A stretch of DNA of 64,000 nucleotides, from NCBI RefSeq assembly GCF_004339025.1, contig NZ_SMFT01000003.1, positions 180,545 to 244,544 of the forward strand, written 5' to 3'. A program made the translations under genes and the position numbers. Source of the stretch: Volucribacter psittacicida (GTDB taxonomy: Bacteria; Pseudomonadota; Gammaproteobacteria; Enterobacterales; Pasteurellaceae). Within the stretch, counting starts at the first letter, position 1, and each line of letters opens with the position of its first letter. Below are positions 1 to 11,326 of this stretch, in pieces. The notes beneath the pieces are model-generated. The model saw only the letters and a list, made by a program, of their open reading frames with translations. It was not told the origin of the DNA and ran no database searches.

Positions 1-59
1 TACTTTTGTACTGTCTTCGGTGTGCCGTCTTGTCTGATTTTAAATTGAACGACTATATG
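1..59. repeat. MITE-like dispersed element, copy 1 (cut by window edge)
   Basis: The right-hand part of the family described in the findings. Read on the minus strand it begins TATAGTCGTTCAATTTAAAA and continues into GACAAGACGGCAC, closely matching copy 7 at 30015. The other end lies outside the window. Confidence 0.6.
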
Positions 60-99
60 TTTCTCCTTTCAATAATGATTTTCACAAGGAAAAGAACAA

Positions 100-1632
100 A
101 TGATTGATTTTTCCCAACATAAACAGGCTTTACTTTGTAATGATCCACAATCCATTAGCGATTATGAAAAAGCGATGCAACAAGCAGTTAATGCCGTTAG
201 CCAATGGTTACAAAATGACAAAATGTACACAGGCGGTAGTGTTAGCCAGCTTCGTCAGCAAGTGAAATTTACCCCATCGGCACAAGGTCAAGGGCTAGAA
301 CAAGCCTTACAACAATTAACCTCATTATTTTTAAATCAAAGTTTAAAAGTACATCACCCTCATTCCCTCGCTCATTTACATTGCCCAACCATGGTGGCAA
401 GCCAAGTGGCAGAGGTTTTTATTAATGCTACTAACCAATCTATGGATTCTTGGGATCAAAGCCCTGTCGCCTCATTAATGGAAGTGGAGTTAATCCGTTG
501 GTTACGCCAAAAAACAGGTTATGCGGCAGGTGATGCAGGGGTATTTACTTCTGGTGGCACCCAATCAAACCTTATGGGGTTATTATTGGCACGAGATGCT
601 TGTATTGCTAAACATTGGCAAACTGAGGAAGGCAAGGCTTGGTCGGTACAACAAAATGGTATTCCTGCTGAGGCTTTGCAAAAAGTTAAAGTGGTTTGTT
701 CTGAAAATGCCCATTTTTCGGTACAAAAAAATATGGCAATGATGGGAATGGGCTTTCAATCAGTCGTCACTGTGCCAGTTAATCAACAAGCACAAATTGA
801 TGTCGTTGCCTTAGAGCAAACCTTACAACAATTACACAATGAAGGAAAAATTGTGGCCTGTGTGGTGGCAACCGCTGGAACAACAGACGCAGGGGCAATA
901 GATCCTATTGGGAAAATTCGTCGAATCACCGATCAATATGGAGCTTGGTTACATATTGATGCGGCTTGGGGAGGCGCATTATTATTATCCCAAAAATACC
1001 GCCATTGGCTAGATGGCATCGAATTGGCGGATTCCGTTACCCTTGATTTCCATAAACATTTCTTACAAAGTATTTCCTGCGGTGCATTCTTGCTTAAAGA
1101 TGGCAATAATTTCCGCTTTATCCATTATGAAGCCGAATACCTAAATTCCGCTTATGATGAAGAATATGGCGTACCTAATTTAGTGGCAAAATCTTTACAA
1201 ACCACTCGCCGTTTTGACGCCTTAAAATTATGGTTCACCATTCAAGCCCTAGGCGAAGAATTGTATTCTTCCATGATTGAACATGGCATTACGTTATCAC
1301 AACAAGTCGCAGATTATATCCAGCAAAGTGATGAGCTTGAAATGTTAGTTGAGCCACAATTTGCTTCCGTTTTATTCTGCGTCAAACCTAATGATTACCC
1401 TCAACAATGGTTAGATAGCCTTAATCAAAATGTGGCTGACGAATTATTTGCCCGCGGAGAAGCGAATATCGGCGTGACTAAAGTGAATAATCAACAAGCC
1501 TTAAAAATGACCTTATTAAGCCCCGTAATTACGCTTGATAATGTTAAAGCCCTACTTGCTCAAGTAAGCGATGAAGCCAATCGGATAAAAGATAGTATTG
1601 CGGCTGGCACTTATACGCCACCAATTGCTTAG
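100..1632 (+). CDS. ddc: PLP-dependent L-2,4-diaminobutyrate decarboxylase
   Basis: A 510-residue group II pyridoxal-phosphate decarboxylase. The substrate-face motif [13 protein letters not shown] lies near residue 150, HIDAAWGGA near 285, and the PLP lysine is in LDFHKHF near 315. Length and sequence fit the Haemophilus-type diaminobutyrate decarboxylase that makes 1,3-diaminopropane; the aminotransferase (dat) that usually accompanies it is not in the window and could lie to the left. An AAGGA ribosome site at 86-90 supports this start. A glutamate- or tyrosine-type decarboxylase is less likely. Family certain, substrate inferred. Confidence 0.85.
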   Translation: MIDFSQHKQALLCNDPQSISDYEKAMQQAVNAVSQWLQNDKMYTGGSVSQLRQQVKFTPSAQGQGLEQALQQLTSLFLNQSLKVHHPHSLAHLHCPTMVASQVAEVFINATNQSMDSWDQSPVASLMEVELIRWLRQKTGYAAGDAGVFTSGGTQSNLMGLLLARDACIAKHWQTEEGKAWSVQQNGIPAEALQKVKVVCSENAHFSVQKNMAMMGMGFQSVVTVPVNQQAQIDVVALEQTLQQLHNEGKIVACVVATAGTTDAGAIDPIGKIRRITDQYGAWLHIDAAWGGALLLSQKYRHWLDGIELADSVTLDFHKHFLQSISCGAFLLKDGNNFRFIHYEAEYLNSAYDEEYGVPNLVAKSLQTTRRFDALKLWFTIQALGEELYSSMIEHGITLSQQVADYIQQSDELEMLVEPQFASVLFCVKPNDYPQQWLDSLNQNVADELFARGEANIGVTKVNNQQALKMTLLSPVITLDNVKALLAQVSDEANRIKDSIAAGTYTPPIA

Positions 1633-1685
1633 TGGCTTATAGCTTTTATTAATAAAAGTGCGGTGGTTTTTACAATGTTTTGTTT

Positions 1686-1735
1686 AGCCACCGTTTTAAG
1701 TTGTATAGCCATCCTATTTTAAAGTGAGACAACCA
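1686..1735. repeat. MITE-like dispersed element, copy 2 (fragment)
   Basis: Contains the end motif ATAGCCATCCTATTTTAAAG followed by TGAGACAA and then loses similarity. It sits in the gap between the convergent ddc and kdgR genes. CGGTGG at 1661 and CCACCG at about 1691 could pair ahead of TTTT as a weak ddc terminator. Confidence 0.45.
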
Positions 1736-1742
1736 CATTTTA

Positions 1743-2525
1743 TTAAACAGGATAATGCAGATAACCAAGTTGTTGTGAAACGGTTTTGCCTGCTTGATGA
1801 AGCAGGTGGACTAAATCGCTAAGTTGGGTTTGGTCAAAACGTACGGTTGGAAGAGAAATAGAAATACCAGCGATAATCTTGCCGAAGCGATCATAAATAG
1901 GCACAGCAATACATTTAATGCCTTGTTCTTGTTCTTCATTATCTAGTGCATAATGTTGAATTCTCACTTGATCGAGTTCTTGTTGTAATTGATCAATATT
2001 GGCCAATGTGTTTGGTGTATGTGGAATAAATTCAACCCCTTTGAGTTTTTCTACTACTTTTTGATTGCTATATTGCGAAAGTAAGATTTTACCAATGGCG
2101 GTGCTGTAAGCGGGATTTCGGCGACCAATACGCGAATACATACGCAAATTATAGTTTGAATCAATTTTATGTAGATAAATAATTTCCTGCCCATCTAGTG
2201 TTCCTAAGTGTAAGGTTTCGTTGGTTTGTTTGGCAATAATATTCATTGCTTGATGAGCAAGTTCAATTAAATCGGTATATTCTAAGGCTTTTGAGCCTAA
2301 TTCAAACAGTTTTAAAGTTAAACCATATTTTTCATTATCATCAGTTTGGCGAACAACACCAAGATTTTTCATGGTTTGTAAAAATCGGTAGGTGGTGCTT
2401 TTTGACATCATTAATTTGGTAGCTAAATCGGTAATGCCGATTTCCTTCTGTTCTGCAAGAATTTCTAAAATATTAAAGACTTTAAGTACAGCTGCGACAT
2501 TTTCTGGCTGGGTGGTTTTTTCCAT
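1743..2525 (-). CDS. kdgR: IclR-family regulator, KdgR-like
   Basis: 260 residues with an N-terminal winged helix-turn-helix (about 8-70, containing ITDLATKLMMSKSTTYRFLQ) and a C-terminal IclR effector domain (about 80-250, with CIAVPIYDRFGKIIAGISIS). In enterobacteria KdgR represses pectin, KDG and hexuronate genes and is released by 2-keto-3-deoxygluconate. Divergent transcription from kdgK-eda across a 189-bp gap that contains a palindrome makes that pair the likely target. Family certain, effector inferred from neighbours. Confidence 0.82.
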   Translation of the reverse strand: MEKTTQPENVAAVLKVFNILEILAEQKEIGITDLATKLMMSKSTTYRFLQTMKNLGVVRQTDDNEKYGLTLKLFELGSKALEYTDLIELAHQAMNIIAKQTNETLHLGTLDGQEIIYLHKIDSNYNLRMYSRIGRRNPAYSTAIGKILLSQYSNQKVVEKLKGVEFIPHTPNTLANIDQLQQELDQVRIQHYALDNEEQEQGIKCIAVPIYDRFGKIIAGISISLPTVRFDQTQLSDLVHLLHQAGKTVSQQLGYLHYPV

Positions 2526-2586
2526 TATGGGATCCTATCTCATCATTAATTATGTGAAATATTATAAAGATAAATAAACTAAAAGC

Positions 2587-2607
2587 ATAATTCAATATTA
2601 GAATTAT
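2587..2607. promoter_or_regulatory. Candidate KdgR operator
   Basis: Perfect 7-bp inverted repeat ATAATTC / GAATTAT with an AT-only 7-base centre, in the divergent kdgR-kdgK intergenic region and 37 bp upstream of the proposed kdgK -35 box. It does not match the E. coli KdgR consensus, so assignment rests on position and symmetry only. Confidence 0.35.
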
Positions 2608-2643
2608 TTTTTATTAATAATGAAAAAGTATTTTATTTTTATA

Positions 2644-2671
2644 TTGAAAAGTATAAATAATTTGCTATAGT
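2644..2671 (+). promoter_or_regulatory. Probable kdgK-eda promoter
   Basis: TTGAAA at 2644-2649 and TATAGT at 2666-2671 with a 16-bp spacer, 43 bp upstream of the kdgK start codon. An AAGGAGA ribosome site follows at about 2698. Confidence 0.5.
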
Positions 2672-2714
2672 GTTGATAAATCTACAGGGCATACATAAAA
2701 GGAGAATACAATAA

Positions 2715-3647
2715 ATGACCGACAAAATCATTATCATCGGCGAATGTATGGTAGAGCTACAAAAACAAGGAGAGCTTTATCGACAAGGCTTTGGTGGGGA
2801 TACTTTAAATACCGCCCTTTATTTATCACGTTTAACAAAGCATTTGCCTTTCACTGTTCGTTATGCCACAGGATTAGGGGTTGATGAATTTAGTCAGCAA
2901 ATGCTAACACAGTGGCAGAAAGAGGGAATTGATACTTCGTTAGTGTTTCAATCTCAAACCCGTTTACCGGGTCTATATAGCATTTTTACTCAGCCTAATG
3001 GAGAGCGGCATTTTTATTATTGGCGTAATGACTCGGCGGCGAAATATTGGTTGAGTGAAGTGGATCTTGATTGCTTACAACTACAATTTTGTCAGGCAAA
3101 ATGGCTTTATTTAAGTGGTATTAGTTTAGCGATTTTACCTGATAAAGAGCGAGAGATTTTATTTGATTTATTGCAAAAAGCCAAACAAGGCGGCACAAAA
3201 ATTGCCTTTGACAATAATTATCGTCCAATTCTTTGGCAATCCAAAACCTTAACGCAACAGATTTATCAACGTATTTTATCTTTAACGGATATTGCTTTTT
3301 TAACCTTTGATGATGAAATTTTATTATATGGCGAACATCATATTGACGCTTGTATTCAGCGTACCCAAGGCTATGGTGTCCCTGAAATTGTGATAAAACG
3401 TGGCGCTGAACCTTGTATTGTCGTTACCGATCAATATCAACAATTAGCAGCCAATAAAATTGATAAGGTCGTGGATACCACTGCGGCAGGCGATTCTTTT
3501 AGTGCAGGTTATTTAGCCAAACGTTTAGCTGGCGGTTCTGTTTTGCAAGCCATTGCACAAGGGCATCAGTTAGCAGGTTTAGTTATTCAACATAAAGGGG
3601 CGATCATTGAACGCCCAGTTATGCAACATCTTATTGAACAGAAATAA
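2715..3647 (+). CDS. kdgK: 2-dehydro-3-deoxygluconokinase (KDG kinase)
   Basis: A 310-residue PfkB/ribokinase-family sugar kinase. The N-terminal glycine patch FGGDTLNTALYLSRL (near residue 26) and the C-terminal anion-hole and catalytic aspartate motif DTTAAGDSFSAGYLA (near 258) are present. It phosphorylates 2-keto-3-deoxygluconate to KDPG in the cytoplasm. eda follows after 12 bp, so the two enzymes act in sequence to give pyruvate and glyceraldehyde-3-phosphate. The uxu/kdu genes that would feed it are not in this window. Confidence 0.92.
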   Translation: MTDKIIIIGECMVELQKQGELYRQGFGGDTLNTALYLSRLTKHLPFTVRYATGLGVDEFSQQMLTQWQKEGIDTSLVFQSQTRLPGLYSIFTQPNGERHFYYWRNDSAAKYWLSEVDLDCLQLQFCQAKWLYLSGISLAILPDKEREILFDLLQKAKQGGTKIAFDNNYRPILWQSKTLTQQIYQRILSLTDIAFLTFDDEILLYGEHHIDACIQRTQGYGVPEIVIKRGAEPCIVVTDQYQQLAANKIDKVVDTTAAGDSFSAGYLAKRLAGGSVLQAIAQGHQLAGLVIQHKGAIIERPVMQHLIEQK

Positions 3648-3659
3648 AGGAAACAAACG

Positions 3660-4304
3660 ATGACATATTCTATTGAACAACTGAATGAAAAACTACGCGA
3701 GATTAAACTTGTTCCCGTTATTGCTTTGGAGCAAGCGGAGGATATTTTGCCATTAGCTGATGCATTAGCTGAAAATGGTTTACCTGTGGCAGAAATTACT
3801 TTTCGTTCATCAGCTGCGGCAAAAGCTATTCAATTATTGCGTTCACATCGAACAGATATTTTAATTGCAGCAGGTACGGTTTTAACTCCGCAACAAGTAG
3901 TTGATGCCCAACAAGCGGGAGCTGATTTTATCGTTAGTCCGGGCTTTAATCCAAACATTGTGAAACTTTGCCAACAACTTGCTCTTCCTATTACTCCAGG
4001 TGTAAATAATCCAAGTGCTATTGAACAGGCGTTAGAAATGGGGATCAATACAGTAAAATTTTTCCCTGCCGAGGCATCAGGTGGTGTGAATATGATTAAG
4101 GCATTATTAGGGCCTTATGGACAATTACAAATTATGCCAACAGGGGGGATTAATTTAACCAATATCCATAATTATTTAGCCATTCCTAATGTGGTTGCTT
4201 GTGGTGGTTCTTGGTTTGTGAGCAATGAACTTATAAAAGCAAAAAATTGGCAAAAAATAGGCCAATTGACTAGACAAGCAGTTGAGTTGGTGAATAACCA
4301 TTAA
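3660..4304 (+). CDS. eda: KDPG / 4-hydroxy-2-oxoglutarate aldolase
   Basis: 214-residue class I aldolase of the Eda family. The glutamate motif PVAEITFRS (about 44-52), AAGTVL (about 70) and the Schiff-base lysine in NTVKFFPAE (about 130) are all present. It splits KDPG from KdgK into pyruvate and glyceraldehyde-3-phosphate. A GGAAAC ribosome site lies in the 12-bp gap after kdgK, consistent with one operon. Confidence 0.94.
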   Translation: MTYSIEQLNEKLREIKLVPVIALEQAEDILPLADALAENGLPVAEITFRSSAAAKAIQLLRSHRTDILIAAGTVLTPQQVVDAQQAGADFIVSPGFNPNIVKLCQQLALPITPGVNNPSAIEQALEMGINTVKFFPAEASGGVNMIKALLGPYGQLQIMPTGGINLTNIHNYLAIPNVVACGGSWFVSNELIKAKNWQKIGQLTRQAVELVNNH

Positions 4305-4308
4305 TTCT

Positions 4309-4395
4309 ATAATTGTCTATTTTAAAATAATATGAGTTGGCACGCTTTGCCGTTCAGCGTGCTGCCTTGCTTTATTTTACATTTGAACCACTATA
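4309..4395. repeat. MITE-like dispersed element, copy 3
   Basis: 87 bp with both ends recognisable: ATAATTGTCTATTTTAAAAT on the left, and on the right a motif reading TATAGTGGTTCAAATGTAAA from the minus strand. The middle carries a GGCACGCT...AGCGTGC hairpin. It sits between the convergent eda and phosphoethanolamine transferase genes. Confidence 0.65.
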
Positions 4396-4441
4396 AATAC
4401 AGAAATTCCTCGATTTTTGACCGCACTTTTTGAAGGATATC

Positions 4442-6001
4442 TTATTGTTTTAAGGGAATGACAATCGCAGGATCATCAGGTTTATCAATCTGTTGAATTT
4501 GTTGTTGTAAACCATAATCGCTAGGATCATTTTGATTATCAAAGAGATTAAAACGTGGATCAACTTGAGGATTAATGATACCTATCCAGTTAGCCAGTGC
4601 TTCGGTAAAGTTTAAGCCAGATTTCATACTTTGATAGATTTGACGTTGTTTATCATCACTCGCAATTTTGAATAACGGCACATCATAATGACGTTTACTT
4701 TTGCCACTACTGTTGTGAATACTAATATTATTTTCTTGAATATCATGGGCTAAACCGTGATCCGCAAAATAAATCATGGAAAAAGTGCGGTGACTTTTTT
4801 GTTTGTTTTTTTGTAATATCTTATAAATTTGCTGGAGTATTTCATCTGTCTTGTTAATCGAGGAAATATAGCAATTAATATTAAAATATTTTGCTTCAAT
4901 ATCTTGCTCGGCAAAGATTTTAGGATAATCGGTTAAACGATCGCAACTAATTGGGTGTGAACCGTATAAATGTAATACAATAAAACGCTTATGTTGGCTA
5001 TTGTCTTGCATTAATTGCTGAAATTTTTCCAATAATAAAAAATCGCTGGTGTTCTGGCTAAAGGCATCGCCAGATTTTAAAAAGAAACGGTAATCACTTT
5101 GGTTGGCAAGGGCGGAAATCGGTGTATCAAATTGCCCTAAATAACCATGATTTGATAGCCAATAAGTTTGTATGCCAGCCGATTTGACTAAATCAATAAG
5201 ATTTAGCGCATAATTTCCCTCATGATTTATTTTATCGGGCTTTGTGAGCATTAATTTTAAAGAGGCAATGGTATTTGTTCCTCCTGCGGTAAGACCGTCA
5301 ATTAAAATTCCCTTTGCTTGGCTCATAAAAGGTGTATTTTCAATGGGGTAGCCATAGGCGTGATGATAATCCTTGCGTGCACTTTCGCCGATAACCAAAA
5401 TATAATCATCATACCCTCCCGTTTTGAGTGTAGATTTTCCCCATTGGCTAGTAATTTTTAATTGATTAAGTTGGCGTAATTCATCAATAACTTTATGAAT
5501 AGCTTGATAGCTTTCTTGGATAAATCTCAACGGTGCTTGTTGCCATAGGATAATTAAGATAACCATCGCCAAGAAAAAGGGCTTATTATAAAAATGAAAT
5601 GGGCTTTTTAAGCTAAAAAAGCGATATAAGCCTAGAGCAACAATAATGCTTATGGAGAAAAGGTAGTTTTTAATGGGAATTTGCGCAAAAAACTCTTTGC
5701 TTTCTTGTAAATCTGTTGCAAATACTGAAGCCACATATTGGTATGAGGGCGGTCCAAAAACAAGTCCTATGGGAGTATATAACACATTGATCAAAATAAA
5801 AGGTAATAACAAAAAATAGAATAATTTTGTTGAGCGGTTTAAGACACTAATTAATATTGCCATGGAGGTAATTTGCATTAATGTAGGTTCAGGATAAAAG
5901 CCTGATCCCATTAGCAAGTTATCACTAACCCAGTATAAGCAGAGTAGGGAAAGGAGTAGGTAAAAACTTGGTTTAAGAAATTTAGTATTATTTGCTAGCA
6001 T
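4442..6001 (-). CDS. Inner-membrane phosphoethanolamine transferase (sulfatase fold)
   Basis: 519 residues. About five N-terminal membrane helices (residues 10-165) precede a periplasmic alkaline-phosphatase/sulfatase-fold domain. Visible metal and catalytic motifs are ILVIGESARKDYHHAYGYP (about 202, zinc-binding Glu), GGTNTIASLK (about 240, likely nucleophile Thr) and IYFADHGLAHD (about 415, Asp and His ligands). Such enzymes move phosphoethanolamine from phosphatidylethanolamine to lipid A or core LPS. I cannot tell an EptA, CptA or Lpt6-type acceptor from sequence alone. Stands alone next to infA. Confidence 0.85.
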   Translation of the reverse strand: MLANNTKFLKPSFYLLLSLLCLYWVSDNLLMGSGFYPEPTLMQITSMAILISVLNRSTKLFYFLLLPFILINVLYTPIGLVFGPPSYQYVASVFATDLQESKEFFAQIPIKNYLFSISIIVALGLYRFFSLKSPFHFYNKPFFLAMVILIILWQQAPLRFIQESYQAIHKVIDELRQLNQLKITSQWGKSTLKTGGYDDYILVIGESARKDYHHAYGYPIENTPFMSQAKGILIDGLTAGGTNTIASLKLMLTKPDKINHEGNYALNLIDLVKSAGIQTYWLSNHGYLGQFDTPISALANQSDYRFFLKSGDAFSQNTSDFLLLEKFQQLMQDNSQHKRFIVLHLYGSHPISCDRLTDYPKIFAEQDIEAKYFNINCYISSINKTDEILQQIYKILQKNKQKSHRTFSMIYFADHGLAHDIQENNISIHNSSGKSKRHYDVPLFKIASDDKQRQIYQSMKSGLNFTEALANWIGIINPQVDPRFNLFDNQNDPSDYGLQQQIQQIDKPDDPAIVIPLKQ

Positions 6002-6012
6002 AGTGAATTTAA

Positions 6013-6100
6013 CATATAGTGCAGGGTTGGTACACTTTATCTGATTTATACTATTTTTGATGTGCCATTTGCTTATTTTAAATTTAAATAGCTAGCTATA
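6013..6100. repeat. MITE-like dispersed element, copy 4
   Basis: The right end, read on the minus strand, gives TATAGCTAGCTATTTAAATT then TAAAATAAG. The interior TTGGTACAC...GTGCCA pairs partly. The left end is eroded. Located between the phosphoethanolamine transferase and infA. Confidence 0.5.
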
Positions 6101-6133
6101 CAATCAAAATGAAACTTAACCTGATTTATCAAT

Positions 6134-6169
6134 AAAAAAGCCTACTTAAACGATGTGCTAGTAGGCTTT
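6134..6169 (-). terminator. infA intrinsic terminator
   Basis: On the minus strand, AAAGCCTAC / GTAGGCTTT form a 9-bp stem around a 15-base loop, followed by a T run. It begins 16 bp after the infA stop codon. Confidence 0.8.
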
Positions 6170-6184
6170 AAAAGGATTAAAAAG

Positions 6185-6403
<219 letters not shown>

Positions 6404-6507
6404 TTATTCCTCTGATGATTTAATAAAAAACTGGGCTATTATAACAATAATATCTGTAATGAAAAGCCCAAGTTTCTATGATTTTAATTATTCTATCTGC
6501 TTAATTT

Positions 6508-6600
6508 TATAGTTGCCCCATTTTAAAGCGATACAGTGTTGGTACGCTTTGTCGTACTATTTGTACTCTATTCCCTATATTGCCTTGTTTTATATGGAGC
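6508..6600. repeat. MITE-like dispersed element, copy 5
   Basis: Left end TATAGTTGCCCCATTTTAAA is clear. The interior GTTGGTACGCTTTGTCGTAC resembles copies 3 and 4, and the right end degenerates after TTGCCTTG. Located between infA and the waaL-like gene. Confidence 0.55.
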
Positions 6601-6649
6601 CAATAAATTTGGCTCCTTCATTAATTTATATATTCAAATAAGCCTCTAA

Positions 6650-7888
6650 TTAAGATAAGTTTTTTAATTTCTGTTGTAGCATTGCATAAAATACAATAAT
6701 TAAGAAGAAATAAAATACTGTACCAGAATTATGCACTAAGAAACCTTGGCTAATAAAATAAAAAGCAACGGAAATAATATGTACACAACCTAACAAGGCG
6801 ATTGTTGTTTGTTCTAAATTTTCTTTATTTATTGATTTGATAAAAATGCTAAAAGGGATAAGTAAAACGGCTAATAATGCGATTAATCCAATAATCCCTC
6901 TTTTAGAAAGGTCATCTAAATATTGATTATGAGCATGGCTAAATTGAGAGGCATATTCACTAATAATGCCTTGTTTTCCTAATTCCAATCGATTTTCCAT
7001 AACACCTTGTAAGCCCCAACCTAGAATAGGCTTTTGTTGAGCTTGTAATAATGCACTTTTCCACATATCAAAACGTGCACCAACAGAGGTTGAGCCATTT
7101 CCTTTATCAAAATAAGCGATAATTTCATGGGTAGCTTGATGAAAACGATGACTAATTGAAGTATTAGGCACTAAACTTGCGCCACCAATAATTATAGCGA
7201 TAATTGCTATAAATCCCATAATTGTTTTTTTAGGCAAATATTGACGATAAACAAAGAAAATAAATAATAAAATAAAAGGTAAACCAATCCAAGCACCTCG
7301 AGCTGTAGATAAAAAGCCAGCTAAAATTCCCATGAGTGAAAAGAAAGTATAAAGTGCGGTTAATTTATATTGTTTTTTGATTGCAAAATACAAAGTAGCA
7401 ATAATGGAAAACATAGCCACCGACATTGCGATATCGCCACCTTGAATATGCATATGGGTATAAAATGCTTGTTCTTTATGTAAAATAAACCGTTGATAAA
7501 TTGCAACTAAACCAGCAATAAAAGCGCCAAAAGGTATAGTATGTAAAATAATATGAGTTTTTATTGGGAATTTTTTGAACAATAATAATAAAGGTAAGAA
7601 TAATAATATTTTAGCTGGATTATCTAAAACTTTAGCTTTATCACTATGTATGATAACAGAGGGTAGAAAAGTAAGAAAATAGAAAATATAACTATAAATG
7701 ATAAGTTTATCTAGCTTAGGGACTTGAATCTTATTTTTCTTAATCAGAAAATGAATTAAATAAATAACACTGATTATTGATAGAATAAAAGGAGAGTAGT
7801 TATAACCTTTAGCAAATAATAATACAGCGAGAAAAAAGAATGAAACTAAAATTGTTGTAAAGTGGGTTAGGTTATATTTCTTTAACAT
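6650..7888 (-). CDS. O-antigen ligase family membrane protein (WaaL/Wzy_C type)
   Basis: 412 residues with 10-12 predicted membrane helices and one large periplasmic loop (about 245-320). The loop ends in SHAHNQYLDDLSKRGIIGL, the histidine-containing block typical of WaaL-like ligases, and STARGAWIGLP lies near residue 195. It would join an undecaprenyl-linked glycan to the lipid A core in the periplasm. It is the last gene of the leftward rfb/wbaP locus, 30 bp after rfbC. A Wzy polymerase has similar topology, so ligase is preferred but not proven. It carries an uptake signal at 7352, unlike the genes upstream. Confidence 0.75.
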   Translation of the reverse strand: MLKKYNLTHFTTILVSFFFLAVLLFAKGYNYSPFILSIISVIYLIHFLIKKNKIQVPKLDKLIIYSYIFYFLTFLPSVIIHSDKAKVLDNPAKILLFLPLLLLFKKFPIKTHIILHTIPFGAFIAGLVAIYQRFILHKEQAFYTHMHIQGGDIAMSVAMFSIIATLYFAIKKQYKLTALYTFFSLMGILAGFLSTARGAWIGLPFILLFIFFVYRQYLPKKTIMGFIAIIAIIIGGASLVPNTSISHRFHQATHEIIAYFDKGNGSTSVGARFDMWKSALLQAQQKPILGWGLQGVMENRLELGKQGIISEYASQFSHAHNQYLDDLSKRGIIGLIALLAVLLIPFSIFIKSINKENLEQTTIALLGCVHIISVAFYFISQGFLVHNSGTVFYFFLIIVFYAMLQQKLKNLS

Positions 7889-7918
7889 AGTTATACCTTA
7901 GATAAGATAATATTTAAA

Positions 7919-8461
7919 TTAATCAAAAAATACGGCTTCTTTAAATAATTTTCCATTAGTATCTTTATTTGATAAACTCGGCTTATTTATTAATGGCCAA
8001 TCAATTCCGATTGTTGTATCATTCCAAAGCAAAGAATGTTCGGCTGTGGGATTATAATAATCTGTACATTTGTATACAAACTCCGCTTCATCACTTAATA
8101 CATAAAAGCCATGAGCAAATCCCTCAGGCACCCATAATTGGCGTTTATTTTCTTCAGATAATATTTCTCCAACCCATTGTCCAAAAGTAGAAGAACTACG
8201 ACGTAAATCTACGGCAACGTCAAAAACTTCGCCAGAAATTACTCTAACTAATTTACCTTGTGTGTTTTTAGTTTGATAATGTAATCCTCTTAATACACCT
8301 TTTATGGATTTTGAATGATTTTCTTGCACAAAATTCCTATTAGCAACCTGAGTTTTAAACCACTCATCTCGGAAAGTTTCCATAAAGAAACCTCTTTCAT
8401 CACCGAATACTTTAGGTTCTAGGATTTTTACATCGGGGATGGTCGTGTCTATAATTTTCAT
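7919..8461 (-). CDS. rfbC: dTDP-4-dehydrorhamnose 3,5-epimerase
   Basis: 180 residues, the full cupin-fold epimerase. FGDERGFFMETFRDEWF (about 19-35), RGLHYQ with the catalytic His (about 60) and QGKLVRVISGEVFDVAVDLR (about 68-87) are all present. Third step of dTDP-L-rhamnose synthesis. Read after rfbD with a 15-bp gap. Confidence 0.95.
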   Translation of the reverse strand: MKIIDTTIPDVKILEPKVFGDERGFFMETFRDEWFKTQVANRNFVQENHSKSIKGVLRGLHYQTKNTQGKLVRVISGEVFDVAVDLRRSSSTFGQWVGEILSEENKRQLWVPEGFAHGFYVLSDEAEFVYKCTDYYNPTAEHSLLWNDTTIGIDWPLINKPSLSNKDTNGKLFKEAVFFD

Positions 8462-8476
8462 TGATATAATTTCCCT

Positions 8477-9352
8477 TTATATGTAATGTTTAATATTTTT
8501 TAATGCCTCTTGCCAATCACTAGGAGAGATATTAAAAACTTTATGAATTTTATTTAGATCTAAACAAGAATATGAAGGCCGTTTAGCAGGAGTTGGATAA
8601 TCCATTGTTGTTATAGGAAATATTTCTGGTAAATTTGGGAGTATATTATCAATATTTGCTTGTTCTAAAATAATATTGGCAAATTCAAACCAGCTAACAT
8701 ACGGATAACCAGTAAAATGATAAAGGCCAAAATCTTTGAAGTAATTATGAGTAATAAATAGTGACATTTTTATTAAGGCGTTTGCTATATCGCCGGCGTA
8801 GGTTGGACCACCAATTTGATCATTCACAATAGATAATCGATCTCGCTCTTTAGATAAACGTAATATAGTTTTAACAAAATTATTCCCTTGTTCACCAAAA
8901 ACCCAAGATGTTCTTAAAATAATAGATCGAGGGCATTCTTCTAAAACAGCGATCTCCCCATTTAATTTTGTTTGACCATAAATATTTTGAGGATTAGTTA
9001 TATTTTCTTCTTTGTATGGTATTGATGAGCTTCCATCAAATACGTAATCAGTAGAAATATGTAACATAATAGCATTATTTTTATTTGCGGCTTGAGCAAG
9101 ATATCTTGCCCCTTTAACATTGATCGCTTCGGCAATTTCTTTTTCTTGTTCAGCACGATCTACAGCTGTGTAAGCTGCAGCATTAATAATAATGTCTGGT
9201 TGAAATTGATTTACTATTTCTATAACGGCTTGTTTGTTAGTTATATCTAATTTAGCTTTATCTAAGGCTAAATATTTATGTTTTCCTTGTAATTGTCGTA
9301 TAATTGCGGAACCTACTTGTCCATTTGCACCAGTAATTAGAAATTTAGTCAT
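8477..9352 (-). CDS. rfbD: dTDP-4-dehydrorhamnose reductase
   Basis: 291 residues, extended short-chain dehydrogenase fold. It has the glycine motif [12 protein letters not shown] at residues 6-17 and the catalytic YGQTKLNGE near 128. Final NADPH-dependent step giving dTDP-L-rhamnose. Its start overlaps the rfbA stop by 8 bp, indicating translational coupling. Confidence 0.95.
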   Translation of the reverse strand: MTKFLITGANGQVGSAIIRQLQGKHKYLALDKAKLDITNKQAVIEIVNQFQPDIIINAAAYTAVDRAEQEKEIAEAINVKGARYLAQAANKNNAIMLHISTDYVFDGSSSIPYKEENITNPQNIYGQTKLNGEIAVLEECPRSIILRTSWVFGEQGNNFVKTILRLSKERDRLSIVNDQIGGPTYAGDIANALIKMSLFITHNYFKDFGLYHFTGYPYVSWFEFANIILEQANIDNILPNLPEIFPITTMDYPTPAKRPSYSCLDLNKIHKVFNISPSDWQEALKNIKHYI

Positions 9353-10229
9353 TATTTTTCCTTTTTACTAAAGATAATAGGTATTGCCCATAAGAATTTT
9401 TTGACATTGAATTAGCTATGCGGATTAACTCCTCATCAGTTAACCAAGAATTTCTCCAAGCAATTTCTTCTAAACAAGCAACTTGAAGATTTTGTATATT
9501 TTCGATTGTTCTAACAAATGATGCCGCTTCGTGTAAACTTTCATGAGTTCCCGTATCTAACCAGGCAAAACCCCTTCCAAGTAATTGCACTTGTAAGGTA
9601 GCATCTTTTAAATACATTTCATTTATGCTTGTTATTTCTAATTCACCACGTTCAGATGGTTGCACTTGTTTTGCGAATTCAATAACTCTATTGTCGTAAA
9701 AATATAAACCTGTCACAGCCCAATCTGATTTTGGGTTTAAAGGTTTTTCTTCAATAGACACTGCTTGATTATTGCTATCAAATTCCACAACACCAAAACG
9801 TTCAGGATCTTTTACTTGATAACCGAATATTGTCGCTTTTCCGTTATTAGCATTTTCTACAGCATCCTTTAAAGATTGGCTAAAATGTTGTCCGTAAAAA
9901 ATATTATCTCCTAAAACAAGGCAAACATTATCCTTACCAATAAATTTTTCACCAATTAAGAATGCTTGAGCTAAACCATCTGGGCTAGGTTGGATCGCAT
10001 AATTAATCTTTATACCAAAATGGTTTCCGTTTCCTAATAAACGCTGGAAACTACTATTATCTTCAGGGGTAGTAATAATTAGAACATCACGAATACCTGC
10101 AAGCATTAAAACAGATAATGGATAATAAATCATGGGCTTATTATAAACAGGTAACAACTGTTTTGATACACCATGAGTTATTGGATAAAGTCGGGTTCCT
10201 GATCCTCCAGCTAAAATAATTCCCCTCAT
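9345..10229 (-). CDS. rfbA: Glucose-1-phosphate thymidylyltransferase
   Basis: 294 residues with the nucleotidyltransferase signature [16 protein letters not shown] at residues 3-18 and the RmlA block [10 protein letters not shown] near 107. It makes dTDP-glucose from dTTP and glucose-1-phosphate, the first step to dTDP-rhamnose. The gene starts 1 bp after the rfbB stop and overlaps rfbD by 8 bp. Confidence 0.96.
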   Translation of the reverse strand: MRGIILAGGSGTRLYPITHGVSKQLLPVYNKPMIYYPLSVLMLAGIRDVLIITTPEDNSSFQRLLGNGNHFGIKINYAIQPSPDGLAQAFLIGEKFIGKDNVCLVLGDNIFYGQHFSQSLKDAVENANNGKATIFGYQVKDPERFGVVEFDSNNQAVSIEEKPLNPKSDWAVTGLYFYDNRVIEFAKQVQPSERGELEITSINEMYLKDATLQVQLLGRGFAWLDTGTHESLHEAASFVRTIENIQNLQVACLEEIAWRNSWLTDEELIRIANSMSKNSYGQYLLSLVKRKNND

Positions 10230-10230
10230 A

Positions 10231-11292
<1,062 letters not shown>

Positions 11293-11326
11293 ATATTTAT
11301 CCTTTCTTTATAAACAAAAATAATTA

